Assembly: GCA_004299235.1 (NCBI GenBank)
Contig: SCQL01000031.1
Coordinates: forward strand, 62,001-126,000
DNA from: a bacterium
GTDB taxonomy: Bacteria; Chloroflexota; Dormibacteria; Dormibacterales; Dormibacteraceae
Reading direction: 5' to 3'
DNA: 64,000 nucleotides
The stretch's first letter is position 1. Each line of letters begins with the position of its first letter. Below are positions 9,502 through 19,133 of the stretch, piece by piece. The notes beneath the pieces are model-generated. The model made no database searches. It was not told the DNA's origin and was given only the letters and a program-made list of their open reading frames with translations. Made by a program: the position numbers and the translations under genes.

Positions 9502-9726
9502 TCAGCCCACCTCCCGGCGGAAGACGACGCGAAATTCTCCGCCACCGAGGGCCTCGGTCTCGTGGCCGAAACCTTGAGCGCCGAGGACCGCATACAGGGG
9601 CACCGGGTCAAGGGGGGCCAGGAGCTCGAGCTCCTCGTCTGGACCCAGGGCGCCGACCGCTGCCATGATCGCGTCAAACGGTTCCTTGCCGGCTGCCATC
9701 AACGGCCGCACATCCAACGTCGCCAT
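9502..9726 (-). CDS. DUF2249 single-domain protein
   Basis: This 74-aa protein (MATLDVRPLMAAGKEPFDAI) has the family's DVRPL start, the PLDPVPLYAVL centre and the FRVVFRREV end. The start at 9726 gives the canonical N-terminus; a longer frame from 9753 would overlap the DUF59 gene. A GGAGGTG sequence lies upstream. A second DUF2249 domain occurs three genes downstream in the OsmC fusion, so the operon carries two versions of the fold. Confidence 0.8.
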   Translation of the reverse strand: MATLDVRPLMAAGKEPFDAIMAAVGALGPDEELELLAPLDPVPLYAVLGAQGFGHETEALGGGEFRVVFRREVG

Positions 9727-9743
9727 CGCCAACACACCTCCAA

Positions 9744-10073
9744 TCACATCCAACCGAGCTCGCGACGAGCGCGCTCGGACATCATCTCGGGCACCCAGCG
9801 GGGCTCCCAGACCAGGTCGACGGCGACCTTGCAGGCGCCCGGGATCATCAGGAGCGCCCTTTCGACCGCCTCCGGCATGCTGTCGCTCATCGGGCAGCCC
9901 GGGGTGGTGAGCGTCATCCGCACGTGAACCTCACCCGCCTTCACAGCCAGCGAGTAGACGAGGCCGAGGTCGACGAGGTTGACGCCCAGCTCAGGGTCAT
10001 AGACGTTTTCAAGCTGCTGCCAGGCCTCGGCTTCAACCATCTCGTCGAGGATCTGGATGCGAGCGTCGTTCAT
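9744..10073 (-). CDS. DUF59 (MIP18/SufT-type) protein
   Basis: This 109-aa protein contains ENVYDPELGVNLVDLGLVY, the DPE and LGLVY signatures of the DUF59 family, and TTPGCPMSD with the conserved reactive Cys. The family takes part in Fe-S cluster assembly and carriage (SufT, PaaD, MIP18). Its ATG overlaps the stop of the membrane protein gene by four bases. With hemerythrin and ferredoxin genes in the same operon, a role in Fe-S maturation or repair under NO or low oxygen is likely. Confidence 0.87.
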   Translation of the reverse strand: MNDARIQILDEMVEAEAWQQLENVYDPELGVNLVDLGLVYSLAVKAGEVHVRMTLTTPGCPMSDSMPEAVERALLMIPGACKVAVDLVWEPRWVPEMMSERARRELGWM

Positions 10074-11374
10074 GCCGCCGCCCCGTTCGCCGGCGCCGCC
10101 GGGCGCCGCCGCAGCGCGAGCGGAAGCACCAACCCGGCCGCGCTGAAGGCGAAGACCAGCGCCCCGGCGGCATAGACCATGCCGCCACCACGGACGACCA
10201 CGGCATCGCCGACGAGCAACCCGCTCAGCACAGCGGCGAATCCGACCACCAGCAGCGAGAACGAAACCCAGGCCAGGCGCTCGTCGACGAGCTCGCGGAG
10301 GAGCGGCACCGGCCTCTGTCCGGCCAGGCCGCTGAAACGGTGGAGCCAGCTGAGAAAGGGCAGGATCCTGTAGGACTTGCCGAGAATGGCAAATCCGAAC
10401 CAGCCGGCCAGCGCCGCATAGCCGTAGGCAACCACCCAGTTGCGGCCGGGGATGTGGCCCGAGGCCAGGAGCACGCCGAGAGCCGCGGCCACCAGAAGGG
10501 CGGCGAGCGAAGCGAATCCGTGCCACTGATCAACGGTGAGCTTCCGGCGCCGCCGGGTTCGCAGCAGAAGCCCGACATCCAGCACGTGAAGCAGGGCCGA
10601 GGCCGCGAGCAGAGCGGCGAAGCCGGTTACGAGCGGTGTACCGGCCGCGAACAGCAGGCTGAGGGTGAGCCCCAGGAGCCCCACGTTCCACGCCGCCAGG
10701 TTCGCGAACGTGAGGATCCAGCCGCGACCGTGAGCGAGGGAGAACAGCTCCGTCAGCTTGTAGGAGACGCCCATCAGGGTCAGCCCCAGCCAGCCGGCGA
10801 GGCCGATGTGGACGTGGGCCGCCAGCATCGGATCGCTGACGTCGAACCACCGGAAATGCCAGTTGAGCGCGTAAACCAAGCCGAAGCCGATGGTCGCGAC
10901 CAGCCAGATCAATGCGGCCAGCACGTAAAAGGCCATGGGGTGCCAGTACTGCACGGAGGGGAAGCTGCGCAGCATCTGGAAGGCGAAGTGGAGGACGCCG
11001 CCGACCACCAGGCACCCGAACAGGGCGACGCCTGGCGTCCAGTCCAGGTAGAAGCTTGGCACGAACCCCGCGACGCCGGCCAGCAGCACCCAGTAGTTCC
11101 AGCGGCCCAGGCGTGGCGACCGGACGGTCCCGCCGAGGGCGACCGGGAACAGTTGGTAGAGGGCGCCGAACATGGTCATCGTGATCCAGCCCAGCACCGC
11201 GACGTGGGTCAGGGCGAAGACCCTGGGCTCGTCATTGGTGCGCACCAGGTCCGGGGCCAAAAGCGGCACCCCGACGGCGAAGAGGAGGAAGGCGCCCAGG
11301 CCCGTGGCCAGGTAGCGGCCGGGCAGATCCGGCTCGGGTGAGCGCTTGGGTTTGATTCCGCTCACGCCTGGCAT
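10070..11374 (-). CDS. Heme-copper-oxidase subunit I-like membrane protein
   Basis: This 434-aa protein has about 12 hydrophobic segments. The segment with ALTHVAVLGWITMTMFGALYQLFPV near residue 55 and the one with AAHVHIGLAGWLGL near 185 resemble heme-binding helices of cbb3/NorB-type subunit I proteins, but I do not see the full set of CuB histidines. It may be a heme-binding relative such as the stand-alone NorB/CcoN-like proteins found with nitrate genes. It is the first gene of a six-gene operon, preceded by a GGGGGG ribosome site, and diverges from a COG2345 regulator. Confidence 0.65.
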   Translation of the reverse strand: MPGVSGIKPKRSPEPDLPGRYLATGLGAFLLFAVGVPLLAPDLVRTNDEPRVFALTHVAVLGWITMTMFGALYQLFPVALGGTVRSPRLGRWNYWVLLAGVAGFVPSFYLDWTPGVALFGCLVVGGVLHFAFQMLRSFPSVQYWHPMAFYVLAALIWLVATIGFGLVYALNWHFRWFDVSDPMLAAHVHIGLAGWLGLTLMGVSYKLTELFSLAHGRGWILTFANLAAWNVGLLGLTLSLLFAAGTPLVTGFAALLAASALLHVLDVGLLLRTRRRRKLTVDQWHGFASLAALLVAAALGVLLASGHIPGRNWVVAYGYAALAGWFGFAILGKSYRILPFLSWLHRFSGLAGQRPVPLLRELVDERLAWVSFSLLVVGFAAVLSGLLVGDAVVVRGGGMVYAAGALVFAFSAAGLVLPLALRRRPAAPANGAAA

Positions 11375-11423
11375 ACGTTCCCCCCGACACTCACCATGTT
11401 TCTATTATTTACTATGGCTGTCG

Positions 11424-11429
11424 TATAAT
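11424..11429 (+). promoter_or_regulatory. -10 box giving a probable leaderless transcript
   Basis: A perfect TATAAT ends six bases before the GTG at 11436, so transcription would start at or next to the start codon. No Shine-Dalgarno sequence is present. The surrounding 60 bases are the most AT-rich of the neighbourhood and also hold the divergent promoter for the gene at 11374. Confidence 0.6.
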
Positions 11430-11435
11430 TCAACC

Positions 11436-12161
11436 GTGCAGGCCGACCCCGCTCTGAGGATCCACAGGGCCCTTGCCGACGTGAGCCGGTCCCGGATCCT
11501 GGAGGAGCTGCGGACGGGCGGCCCGATGGACTCCCGTGAGCTCGGCCGCCGGCTGGGCCTCCACCCCAACACCATCCGCTCGCACACCGAGCAGCTGATG
11601 GAGGCCCGCCTGGTCAAGGCGGTGAGCGCCCCGGCTGCCGGGCGCGGGCGCCCGCGCGTCCTGTACGAGGCAGCGGATGCACCGGAAGGCCAGGAGGGTG
11701 GCTATCGTTTGCTGGCCCAGATCCTGGCGAGCTACGTCGCCAGCGGGGACCGGCCTCAGGCGGTGGCCGAGGATGCGGGGCGCGCCTGGGGCAGCTATCT
11801 GACCGAGAGGTCGAAGCCCTTCGCGCAGATCTCAGCGGACGAGGCTGTGGGCAAGGTGACCCAGCTCTTCACCGAGCTGGGTTTCATGGCCGAGTCCACG
11901 GGTCAAGGTGACGAGCGGAAGATCCTGCTCCACCACTGCCCGTTCCGGCAGGTCGCTGAGTCCAACCCGGAGGTGGTCTGCTCCGTGCACCTGGGGATGC
12001 TCAAGGGCGCGATCGCCGAGATGGGTGCGCCACTTCAGGCCTGGCGCCTGGAGCCGTTCGTCGAGCCCACCCTTTGCATCGCGCGCCTGCGCCGAGTCGC
12101 ACGGCACGGACGACGAGGTGTTCCCAGCCCAAGAAGGAAGGCGTCCGCTCCCAGCTCGTGA
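11436..12161 (+). CDS. COG2345-type regulator with HTH and a Cys-containing sensor domain
   Basis: This 241-aa protein has an N-terminal winged helix (RIHRALADVSRSRILEELRTGG, LGLHPNTIRSHTEQLMEARLV). Its C-terminal domain holds HHCPFRQVAES, PEVVCSVHLGML and PTLCIA, the three Cys expected for an Fe-S site as in SufR-like COG2345 regulators. It diverges from the operon with ferredoxin, hemerythrin and DUF59 genes, which suggests it senses Fe-S status, NO or oxygen and controls that operon. GTG 11436 is the start because of the TATAAT box just before it; an upstream ATG frame runs through the promoter. Confidence 0.82.
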   Translation: MQADPALRIHRALADVSRSRILEELRTGGPMDSRELGRRLGLHPNTIRSHTEQLMEARLVKAVSAPAAGRGRPRVLYEAADAPEGQEGGYRLLAQILASYVASGDRPQAVAEDAGRAWGSYLTERSKPFAQISADEAVGKVTQLFTELGFMAESTGQGDERKILLHHCPFRQVAESNPEVVCSVHLGMLKGAIAEMGAPLQAWRLEPFVEPTLCIARLRRVARHGRRGVPSPRRKASAPSS

Positions 12162-12177
12162 GCCTCGTCTGAGGACC

Positions 12178-12450
12178 TCAGCGGACCGTTGCCACGCCGG
12201 ACTCGCCGTCCGGGGCGATGGTCATGAGCAGCGTTCGCTCGCATGAGCGGCATGCGACCTCGACCACGACCCGATCCAGCTCCGGCTCGCGCAGGTTCAT
12301 CTCGCAGTCCGCCAGCGGAGCGGCACAGGCCGGGCAAGCCTTGGATCGCACCTCCTCCTGGACGATCCTGAGCAACAGGTCAAGGCCTGCCGATTCGGCC
12401 TCGGCGCCGGCCCCCGGCACCCGCTCCGGCCCCGGCTCCCCACCACTCAT
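12178..12450 (-). CDS. Small zinc-ribbon protein at the end of the nar operon
   Basis: This 90-aa acidic protein starts at ATG 12450, overlapping the narI stop by four bases. It has CPAC and later CRSC, two Cys pairs spaced like a zinc ribbon. The N-terminus is Gly/Glu-rich. I do not recognise a named family. Its coupling to narI suggests a small accessory role in nitrate reductase maturation or regulation. Confidence 0.65.
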   Translation of the reverse strand: MSGGEPGPERVPGAGAEAESAGLDLLLRIVQEEVRSKACPACAAPLADCEMNLREPELDRVVVEVACRSCERTLLMTIAPDGESGVATVR

Positions 12451-13142
12451 CTGCGCGTTGCCGCGTAGCGGCTGCGATACAGGATGTAAGGCCGGCCCAG
12501 GTACTGGAAGGGCAGGCTCCAGGCATGGACCAGGCGGCTGAAGGGCCACAGCGCGTAGAGCAGCCAGGCGGACGCGGCATGCAGCTGATAGACGAACGGG
12601 GCGGAGGCCATCAGCTGGGGCTGGGGTGAAAGCACGAACAGCCCGCGGAACCAGACTCCCACCGTGGCCCGGTAGTCGTAGCCCCCGCCGAGTGTGTTGT
12701 AGAAGAAGGTCTCGGCCATCCCGAGCCCGATCAGCAGAGCCAGCAGGACGTACACCGCGACATCGATGCCGGTGGTGGTGCGCCGGACACGCGGGAAGTA
12801 GGCGCGCCGCACGACAAGGATCACAAGACCGGCCACGCAGGCGATGCCGGCCAGCGATCCGGCGCCGGCTGAGATCACGTGATAGCGGGCCTCGGAGACG
12901 CCGATGAAGGCGGTGACCTGGGCAGGGATCAGGATGCCCAGGAAGTGGCCTCCGATCGCGGCCAGGGCGCCGTAATGAAACAGGTTGCTCCCCCAGGCGA
13001 GCCAGCGACTCTCCAGCAGCTGCGTGGACCGGCTGGTCCACCCGAACTGGTCGTGGCGGTAGCGCCAGACATGACCGGCGACGAACAGGACCATGGCGGC
13101 GTACGGGAGCACCACCCAGATGAAGAGCCCGGCGGCGCTCAT
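12447..13142 (-). CDS. narI: Respiratory nitrate reductase gamma subunit (cytochrome b)
   Basis: This 231-aa membrane protein has five hydrophobic segments and the NarI pattern: LPYAAMVLFVAGHVWRYRHDQFGW at the N-terminus, SNLFHYGALAAIGGHFLG, and later FVYQLHAASAWLLYALWPFSRLVHAW. These carry the four His that bind the two b hemes. It oxidises quinol at the membrane and feeds NarH. ATG 13142 overlaps the narJ stop by four bases; longer frames run into narJ. Confidence 0.92.
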   Translation of the reverse strand: MSAAGLFIWVVLPYAAMVLFVAGHVWRYRHDQFGWTSRSTQLLESRWLAWGSNLFHYGALAAIGGHFLGILIPAQVTAFIGVSEARYHVISAGAGSLAGIACVAGLVILVVRRAYFPRVRRTTTGIDVAVYVLLALLIGLGMAETFFYNTLGGGYDYRATVGVWFRGLFVLSPQPQLMASAPFVYQLHAASAWLLYALWPFSRLVHAWSLPFQYLGRPYILYRSRYAATRR

Positions 13143-13780
13143 CGCCGCGCCCCCATCGAGGGCATCACCTCGGGCGGGGCAAAGGGCTGGAGCCCGACCT
13201 CCTCGTTGGGCGGGCCCTCCTGGAGCAGCCGGCGCACGGACTCCAGCTCCGGGAGGGCCAGACCGGGAAGGCCGGCGCAAACGCCCTCGATCAGGTGCAC
13301 GTACGGACTCTCCGATTCGCGCAGGTGGATGCGCAGCAGCTCGAGCCCGGTCCGGTGTTCGGCCAGGATCTGGGCCCCATGCCCGGCGGGCGCGAGCTCG
13401 GCGAACTCGAGCATCACCGGCAGGTAGTCCGGAAGCTCACGGCCGCCCAGGCGAAACCCGGCGGCCGCGTACAGGCGCTTGAGGCGGAGCAGCGCCATCC
13501 CCCGTTTCCGGGTGTCGCCCTCGGTGTAGAAGGTCAGGTACAGGCTGGAACGCTTTTGCAGGTCGAAGGTCGCCACGTATTGCTGACGCAGCTCATCAAC
13601 CGGGGTCACGCTGAAGTGCGCGAAGAAGCGTTCCAGAGCCTTCTGTTCGGGACCTCGAGGCAGCTCTCGGATCGCTTGGGCAAGTTCAGCTCGGGCCCCG
13701 CAGATCTCCTCGTCCGGATACTGGAGCAGCAGCGACAGCAGCTTGTAGGGCGGCTGACGGCGGCCGCCTGTGGGCCTCAT
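13139..13780 (-). CDS. narJ: Nitrate reductase assembly chaperone
   Basis: This 213-aa helical protein matches NarJ/TorD-type chaperones: LLSLLLQYPDEEI at the start, YVATFDLQKRSSLYLTFYTEGDTRKRG in the middle, and LPDYLPVMLEFAEL. NarJ binds apo-NarG and helps Mo-cofactor insertion. Four-base overlaps join it to narH upstream and narI downstream. Confidence 0.92.
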   Translation of the reverse strand: MRPTGGRRQPPYKLLSLLLQYPDEEICGARAELAQAIRELPRGPEQKALERFFAHFSVTPVDELRQQYVATFDLQKRSSLYLTFYTEGDTRKRGMALLRLKRLYAAAGFRLGGRELPDYLPVMLEFAELAPAGHGAQILAEHRTGLELLRIHLRESESPYVHLIEGVCAGLPGLALPELESVRRLLQEGPPNEEVGLQPFAPPEVMPSMGARR

Positions 13781-15330
13781 TGCCGGCCTCCCTCCGGCCC
13801 CACGACGGGAAGCCTCTTGGTCAGCATGAAGTTCTCGTTGAGGCTCTTGGCGGGCCGCGGCAGGGCTCCGCAGTTGCCGGGCCCGCCGTCGAAGTCCAGG
13901 CCGCAGGTGCCGGGCTGTTCGACCAGCCTCTGAGCAAGCTCCGTATGGGCCTGGGGAATGACGTAGCGATCCTCCGCCTTGGCGATCGCGAGCAACCGGT
14001 ACATGTCCTCGAGGTCGGTCGTGGTCATGCCCACCGCCTGGGCCGCCGCCGCGTCCTCTTGATCGAGCACCTGCTTCTTGCGCATGAACGTGCGCATCGC
14101 CGCCAGCCTCTTCAGCACATACCGGATGCGGTCCGCGTCGCCGGCCGCGAGCAGGTTGGCCAGGTAGTCGACAGGGATCCGCATCATGTCGATGGCCGGG
14201 AACACGTCGTCCGGGTTGGCTTCGAAGCCGTCGCCCTCGAGCGCGTTCACGACCGGGGAGAGCGGCGGCACGTACCAGACCATGGGAAGGGTCCGATACT
14301 CGGGGTGAAGGGGAAGGGCCACCCCATAGCGGATCGCGAGCGCGTAAACCGGTGAGCGGCGAGCGTGTTCGATCCAATCGTCGGGGATGCCGTCTTTGCC
14401 GGCCTGCTCCCGAACCGCCGGGTCCTCCGGGTCGAGGAAGACGGACAGCTGCGCGTCCAGCAATTTCTTCTCGTCGGGCGTGGAAGCGGCCTCGAGCACC
14501 CGGTCGGCGTCGTAAAGGACCAGGCCCAGGTAGCGGATGCGGCCGACACAGGTCTCCGAGCAGATGGTGGGGAGCCCGGCCTCGATGCGCGGGTAGCAGA
14601 GCGTGCACTTCTCGGCCTTGCCTGTCTTGTGGTTGAAATAGACCTTCTTGTAGGGACAGCCCGACACGCAGAAGCGCCAGCCGCGGCACTTGTCCTGGTC
14701 GACCAGGACGATGCCGTCCTCGTTGCGCTTGTACATGGCCCCCGAAGGGCACGAAGCGACGCAGGAGGGATTCAGGCAGTGCTCGCAGATGCGGGGCAGG
14801 TAGAACATGAAGGCCTGCTCGTAGGCGAGCTTGACGTGCTCCTGGATGCCGCGGAGGTCGGGGTCCCCAGGCGCATTCTGGGGCGCTCCCGCCAGGTCGT
14901 CATCCCAGTTGGGGCCCCAGCGCACGCTCATCTGCTTTCCCGTCAATTGGCTGTGCGGCTTCGCCACCGGGTCCCGGTCTGAGAGCGGAGCCGTCGTCAG
15001 CATCTCGTAGTCGTAGGTCCAGGGTTCGTAGAAATCGTCCATCGTCGGCAGGTTCGGGTTCCAGAAGATGGTCAGCAGCTTGCGCAGCTGGCCCCCCGCC
15101 TTCAAGCGAAGCCGGCCGTGCTTGTCAAGCTCCCAGCCCCCGCGCCACTTGTCGTTGTCCTCCCAGCGCCTTGGGTAGCCGAGCCCGGGCTTGGTCTCGA
15201 CGTTGTTGAACCAGACGTACTCGGTGCCGGGGCGGTTGGTCCAGACCTGCTTGCAGGTGACGCTGCAGGTGTGGCAGCCGATGCACTTGTCGAGGTTCAT
15301 GACCATCGCCATCTGGGCCTTGATCCGCAT
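13777..15330 (-). CDS. narH: Respiratory nitrate reductase beta subunit (Fe-S)
   Basis: This 517-aa protein has the NarH ferredoxin-like Cys groups: CIGCHTCSVTCKQVW near residues 17-29, CEHCLNPSCVASCPSGAMYKR, the group CRGWRFCVSGCPYKK with Trp in place of one Cys, and CTLCYPRIEAGLPTICSETCVGRIRYLG. These bind three [4Fe-4S] clusters and one [3Fe-4S] cluster. It conducts electrons from NarI to NarG. It shares one base with the narG stop. Confidence 0.95.
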   Translation of the reverse strand: MRIKAQMAMVMNLDKCIGCHTCSVTCKQVWTNRPGTEYVWFNNVETKPGLGYPRRWEDNDKWRGGWELDKHGRLRLKAGGQLRKLLTIFWNPNLPTMDDFYEPWTYDYEMLTTAPLSDRDPVAKPHSQLTGKQMSVRWGPNWDDDLAGAPQNAPGDPDLRGIQEHVKLAYEQAFMFYLPRICEHCLNPSCVASCPSGAMYKRNEDGIVLVDQDKCRGWRFCVSGCPYKKVYFNHKTGKAEKCTLCYPRIEAGLPTICSETCVGRIRYLGLVLYDADRVLEAASTPDEKKLLDAQLSVFLDPEDPAVREQAGKDGIPDDWIEHARRSPVYALAIRYGVALPLHPEYRTLPMVWYVPPLSPVVNALEGDGFEANPDDVFPAIDMMRIPVDYLANLLAAGDADRIRYVLKRLAAMRTFMRKKQVLDQEDAAAAQAVGMTTTDLEDMYRLLAIAKAEDRYVIPQAHTELAQRLVEQPGTCGLDFDGGPGNCGALPRPAKSLNENFMLTKRLPVVGPEGGRQ

Positions 15331-18300
15331 CAGAACACCACCTCCGCCTGCCGCTTGCGGATCACGGTCACCTCATCCCTCTGCGACCCGGTGGGGCCGT
15401 AGTAGTTGAAGGCGAACGAAAGCTGCGCATAGCCGCCGATGAGGTGCGTCGGCTTCCAGACCACGCGGGTCAGGGAGTTGTCCGTCCCTCCCCGGTTGCC
15501 CCGAAGCTCGGTCAGGGGAACGTTCACATGGCGGTCCTTGGCGTGATACATCAGACAGACTCCCTTCGGGATGCGGTGGGTGACGACGGCGCGGCAGCTG
15601 ACGACACCGTTGCGGTTGAAGGCCTCGATCCAGTCGTTGTCGCGGACCTCGAGCAACGCCGCGTCCTCCTGGCTCAGCCACATCACAGGCCCGCCGCGGA
15701 AGAGGGTGAGCATGTGCAGGTTGTCCTGGTACTCGGAGTGGATCGACCACTTGGAGTGGGGCGTCAGGTAGCGAAGCGTCACCTCCAGGCGGCCCGCGTC
15801 GCCGGTGCCCTGATCGCCGAAATGCCGCTGGTAGTTGAGGGGTGGCTTGAAGACGGGCAGGCTCTCGCCGTATTCCAGCATCCACTCGTGGTCGACGTAG
15901 AAGTGCTGGCGCCCGCTCAACGTGTGCCAGGGCTTGTTCTTCTCGACGTTCATCGTGAAGGGCGAGTAGCGCCGGCCGTGGGCCTCGATCCCGGACCACT
16001 CAGGGGAGGTGATGACGGTGCGCGGCTGGACCTGCGCGTCCTGGAAGGTGATTCGATCCCCTTCTCGAGGCGCGGCGAGGTCGGTGAGCACCAGGCCGGT
16101 CGTCTTCTCCAACGAACGGAAACCTTCGACGGCCAGCCTGCCGTTGGTGGTGCCGGAGAGGACGAGGATCGCGTCCGCCACCTGCTCGGCCCGATCGAAC
16201 CGGGGACGTCCGTCGGCCACACCACCGCGGACGACGCCATTTTTGTGCGCCAGGTACTCGATCTCCTCGATGGGCTTCCAGCTCGCCCCCTTGACCTGGT
16301 TGCCCAGCGACTCCAGGAGCGGGCCCAGCGAGCGCATCTTGGCGGCGACCGCCCCGTAATCACGCTCGACGACGATCAGCTTGGGCATCGTCTTCCCGGG
16401 GACGGGATCGCACTCGCCCTTCTTCCAGTCGAGGACTCGCCCCAGCGGCTGAGCGATCTCATCGGGCGTGTCGTGAAGGAGCGGGGCAGCGATCAGGTCC
16501 TGGCGGACGCCAAGATGTTCGGCGGCCAGCCGCGAGAAGGCGTCGGCGATGTGGTTGAAGGCGTCCCAGTCGGTCTTGGTCTCCCAGGGCGGCGGGATCG
16601 CCTGGTTGAAGGCGTGCACGAAGGGGTGCATGTCGGTGGACGAAAGGTCGTACTTCTCGTACCAGGTCGCGGCCGGCAGGACCACGTCTGAGAACAGGCA
16701 GTTGGACGTCATCCGGAAGTCGATGGTCGTCATCAGGTCGAGCTTGCCGGCGGGCGCCTGCTCCCGCCAGACCACCTCCTCCGGCCGCAGCTCGGGCGCG
16801 GTCTCGTCGGCTCGGACGGCGGGATCGATGGTGCCGAGCAGGTGCTTCAGGAAGTACTCGTGACCCTTCCCCGAGGAGCCGAGCAGATTCGAGCGCCACA
16901 CGGTGAGCACGCGCGGCCAGTTCTCGGGTGCGTCAGGGTCCTCGGTCGCCGAGCGCAGCCTCCCCGCCTGGAGCTCCCGGACGACGAAGTCCTTGGCCTC
17001 GACGCCGGCGCGCTGGGCCTCCTCCACGATCTTCAGCGGATTGCGGTCGAAGCTCGGAAATGACGGGGTCCAACCCAGCCTTCCGGCCAGCGAGTAACAG
17101 TCCGCGAACTGACGCCCGCGGAAGAGGCCGCGGCCGAGCGGCGAGGCTAGCTCATCGGCGTTGAAGGCCTCGTAGCGCCACTGGTCGGTGACCATGTAGA
17201 AGAACGGAGTCGATGCCTGCTGGCGCGGGGGCCTGGTCCAGTCCAGGGCGAAGGCCATCGTCTGCCAGCCGGTGAGCGGCCGCACCTTCTCCTGGCCGAC
17301 GTAATGCGCCCAGCCGCCGCCATTCACCCCCTCGCAGCCGCAGAGCATGAGCAAGCTCAAGAAGGTGCGATAGATGAGGTCCGAGTGATACCAGTGGTTG
17401 GTCCCGGCGCCCATGCAGATCATGGAGCGGCCGCGCGTGAGCTCCGCGTTGCGCGCGAACTCCCGAGCGATTCGGGTTGCCAGCTGCGCCTCGACTGACG
17501 TGATCTCCGCCTGCCACGCCGGGGTGTAGGGCTCGGGGTCTTCGTAGCCCTTCGGCCAATCTCCGGGCAGCCCGTCTCGCGCCACGCCGTACTGGGCCAG
17601 CAGCAGGTCGAAAACCGTGGTCACCAGGTGAGCGCCGATCCGCAGCGCGGGCACACCCCGTCGCAGGCTGCTCCCGCCCTCGGTCACGCCGATGTCGAAG
17701 CGAGGCAGGTCGACCGCGACCGAGTCCTGCCGCCGGCCGTAGAGGCTCAGTGCGGGCTGGATCGCCTCGAGGTCGAGGTTCCACTTCCCCGCCTCGGTGC
17801 CATAACGATGCCCGACCGAGCCCTTGGGCACCGCGGGCGCTTCGGTCGCCTCGTCGAAGACGACGGTTTTCCAATCTCCGTTGTCCTCCGCAGCGGCGAG
17901 ATCGGAGCCGCGCAGGAAGCGATCCGGCACGTACGCCCCTTCCCGCTCCCGCAGCGTGACCAGCATCGGCAGGTCGGTGAAGCGCCGGGCGTACTCCTGG
18001 AAGTAGGGGACCTCCCGGTCGACGTAGAACTCCTTGAGGATCACGTGGCCCATGGCCATCCCGAGCGCGGCGTCCGTGCCCGGTTGGGCGGGCAGCCAGT
18101 GATCGGCGAACTTGGTGTGGTCGGAGTAATCCGGCGACACCACCACCACCTTCTGGCCTCGGTAGCGCGCCTCGGTCATGAAGTGCGCGTCCGGCGTGCG
18201 AGTGATCGGCAGGTTGGTGCCCCAGATGATGAGATAGCCCGCGTTCCACCAGTCCGCCGACTCCGGTACGTCGGTCTGGTCGCCAAAGGCCTGGGGCGAG

Positions 18301-18989
18301 GCGGGCGGGAGGTCCGCGTACCAGTCGTAAAAACTCAGGATCACCCCGCCGATGAGAGAGAGGAATCGGGTGCCGGCGGCGTAGGACACCTGGGACATGG
18401 CGGGGATCGGCGAGAAGCCGAGCACCCGATCGGGACCGTACTTCTTGATCGTGTGCACGTGCGCGGCGGCGATCATGTCCGCCGCTTCCGACCAGCTCGC
18501 GCGAACGAATCCGCCCTTGCCTCGCTGCGACTTGTAGAGCCGAGCCTTCTCGGGATCCTCGACGATCTCGGCCCAGGCGGCAACGGGGTCTTCGTGCCGG
18601 GCCAGCGCCTCCCGGTACATGCCGAGCAGGCTGCCGCGGACGTAGGGGTATTTCACCCTGAGCGGGGAGTAGGTGTACCAGGAGAAGGACGCGCCGCGAG
18701 GGCAGCCCCGGGGTTCGTATTCGGGCATGTCGGGCCCGGTTGAGGGGTAGTCGACCGCCTGCGACTCCCAGGTGATGATGCCGTCTTTGACGTAGACGTT
18801 CCAGGAGCAGGAGCCGGTGCAGTTGACGCCATGTGTCGAGCGCACGACTTTGTCGTGCTGCCAGCGGTCTCGATAGAAGGACTCCCACTCCCGATCCTTG
18901 GCGACCAGCTGACTCCAGCCCTCGGCCGAAGCCGGTCCCTGGCGGAAGAACTGATGCGCCTTCAGGAGCGGGTTCTTCACATCAGGCAT
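15330..18989 (-). CDS. narG: Respiratory nitrate reductase alpha subunit (Mo-bis-MGD)
   Basis: This 1219-aa catalytic subunit reduces nitrate to nitrite. The N-terminal [20 protein letters not shown] and the following [13 protein letters not shown] give the His plus three Cys of the FS0 cluster, and [16 protein letters not shown] surrounds the Asp that ligates Mo. No Tat signal is visible at the N-terminus ([15 protein letters not shown]), so the catalytic site is probably cytoplasmic, as in classical Nar. It follows the cytochrome b-like pair with a 144-base gap at 18990-19133. Confidence 0.95.
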   Translation of the reverse strand: MPDVKNPLLKAHQFFRQGPASAEGWSQLVAKDREWESFYRDRWQHDKVVRSTHGVNCTGSCSWNVYVKDGIITWESQAVDYPSTGPDMPEYEPRGCPRGASFSWYTYSPLRVKYPYVRGSLLGMYREALARHEDPVAAWAEIVEDPEKARLYKSQRGKGGFVRASWSEAADMIAAAHVHTIKKYGPDRVLGFSPIPAMSQVSYAAGTRFLSLIGGVILSFYDWYADLPPASPQAFGDQTDVPESADWWNAGYLIIWGTNLPITRTPDAHFMTEARYRGQKVVVVSPDYSDHTKFADHWLPAQPGTDAALGMAMGHVILKEFYVDREVPYFQEYARRFTDLPMLVTLREREGAYVPDRFLRGSDLAAAEDNGDWKTVVFDEATEAPAVPKGSVGHRYGTEAGKWNLDLEAIQPALSLYGRRQDSVAVDLPRFDIGVTEGGSSLRRGVPALRIGAHLVTTVFDLLLAQYGVARDGLPGDWPKGYEDPEPYTPAWQAEITSVEAQLATRIAREFARNAELTRGRSMICMGAGTNHWYHSDLIYRTFLSLLMLCGCEGVNGGGWAHYVGQEKVRPLTGWQTMAFALDWTRPPRQQASTPFFYMVTDQWRYEAFNADELASPLGRGLFRGRQFADCYSLAGRLGWTPSFPSFDRNPLKIVEEAQRAGVEAKDFVVRELQAGRLRSATEDPDAPENWPRVLTVWRSNLLGSSGKGHEYFLKHLLGTIDPAVRADETAPELRPEEVVWREQAPAGKLDLMTTIDFRMTSNCLFSDVVLPAATWYEKYDLSSTDMHPFVHAFNQAIPPPWETKTDWDAFNHIADAFSRLAAEHLGVRQDLIAAPLLHDTPDEIAQPLGRVLDWKKGECDPVPGKTMPKLIVVERDYGAVAAKMRSLGPLLESLGNQVKGASWKPIEEIEYLAHKNGVVRGGVADGRPRFDRAEQVADAILVLSGTTNGRLAVEGFRSLEKTTGLVLTDLAAPREGDRITFQDAQVQPRTVITSPEWSGIEAHGRRYSPFTMNVEKNKPWHTLSGRQHFYVDHEWMLEYGESLPVFKPPLNYQRHFGDQGTGDAGRLEVTLRYLTPHSKWSIHSEYQDNLHMLTLFRGGPVMWLSQEDAALLEVRDNDWIEAFNRNGVVSCRAVVTHRIPKGVCLMYHAKDRHVNVPLTELRGNRGGTDNSLTRVVWKPTHLIGGYAQLSFAFNYYGPTGSQRDEVTVIRKRQAEVVF

Positions 18990-19133
18990 TGCTCTTCCTC
19001 CAGGTAAAAGTGACTCGAACCGAGACCTGTCTTTCCAGGTTAAAGCTCGCTTGGATGGGCCGCCAGCGCGGAGCGCATGGATCCACGCCCGAAAGTCGCC
19101 GGGACGTCGGGCGCCGAGCGTTCGCCGGTGTTC

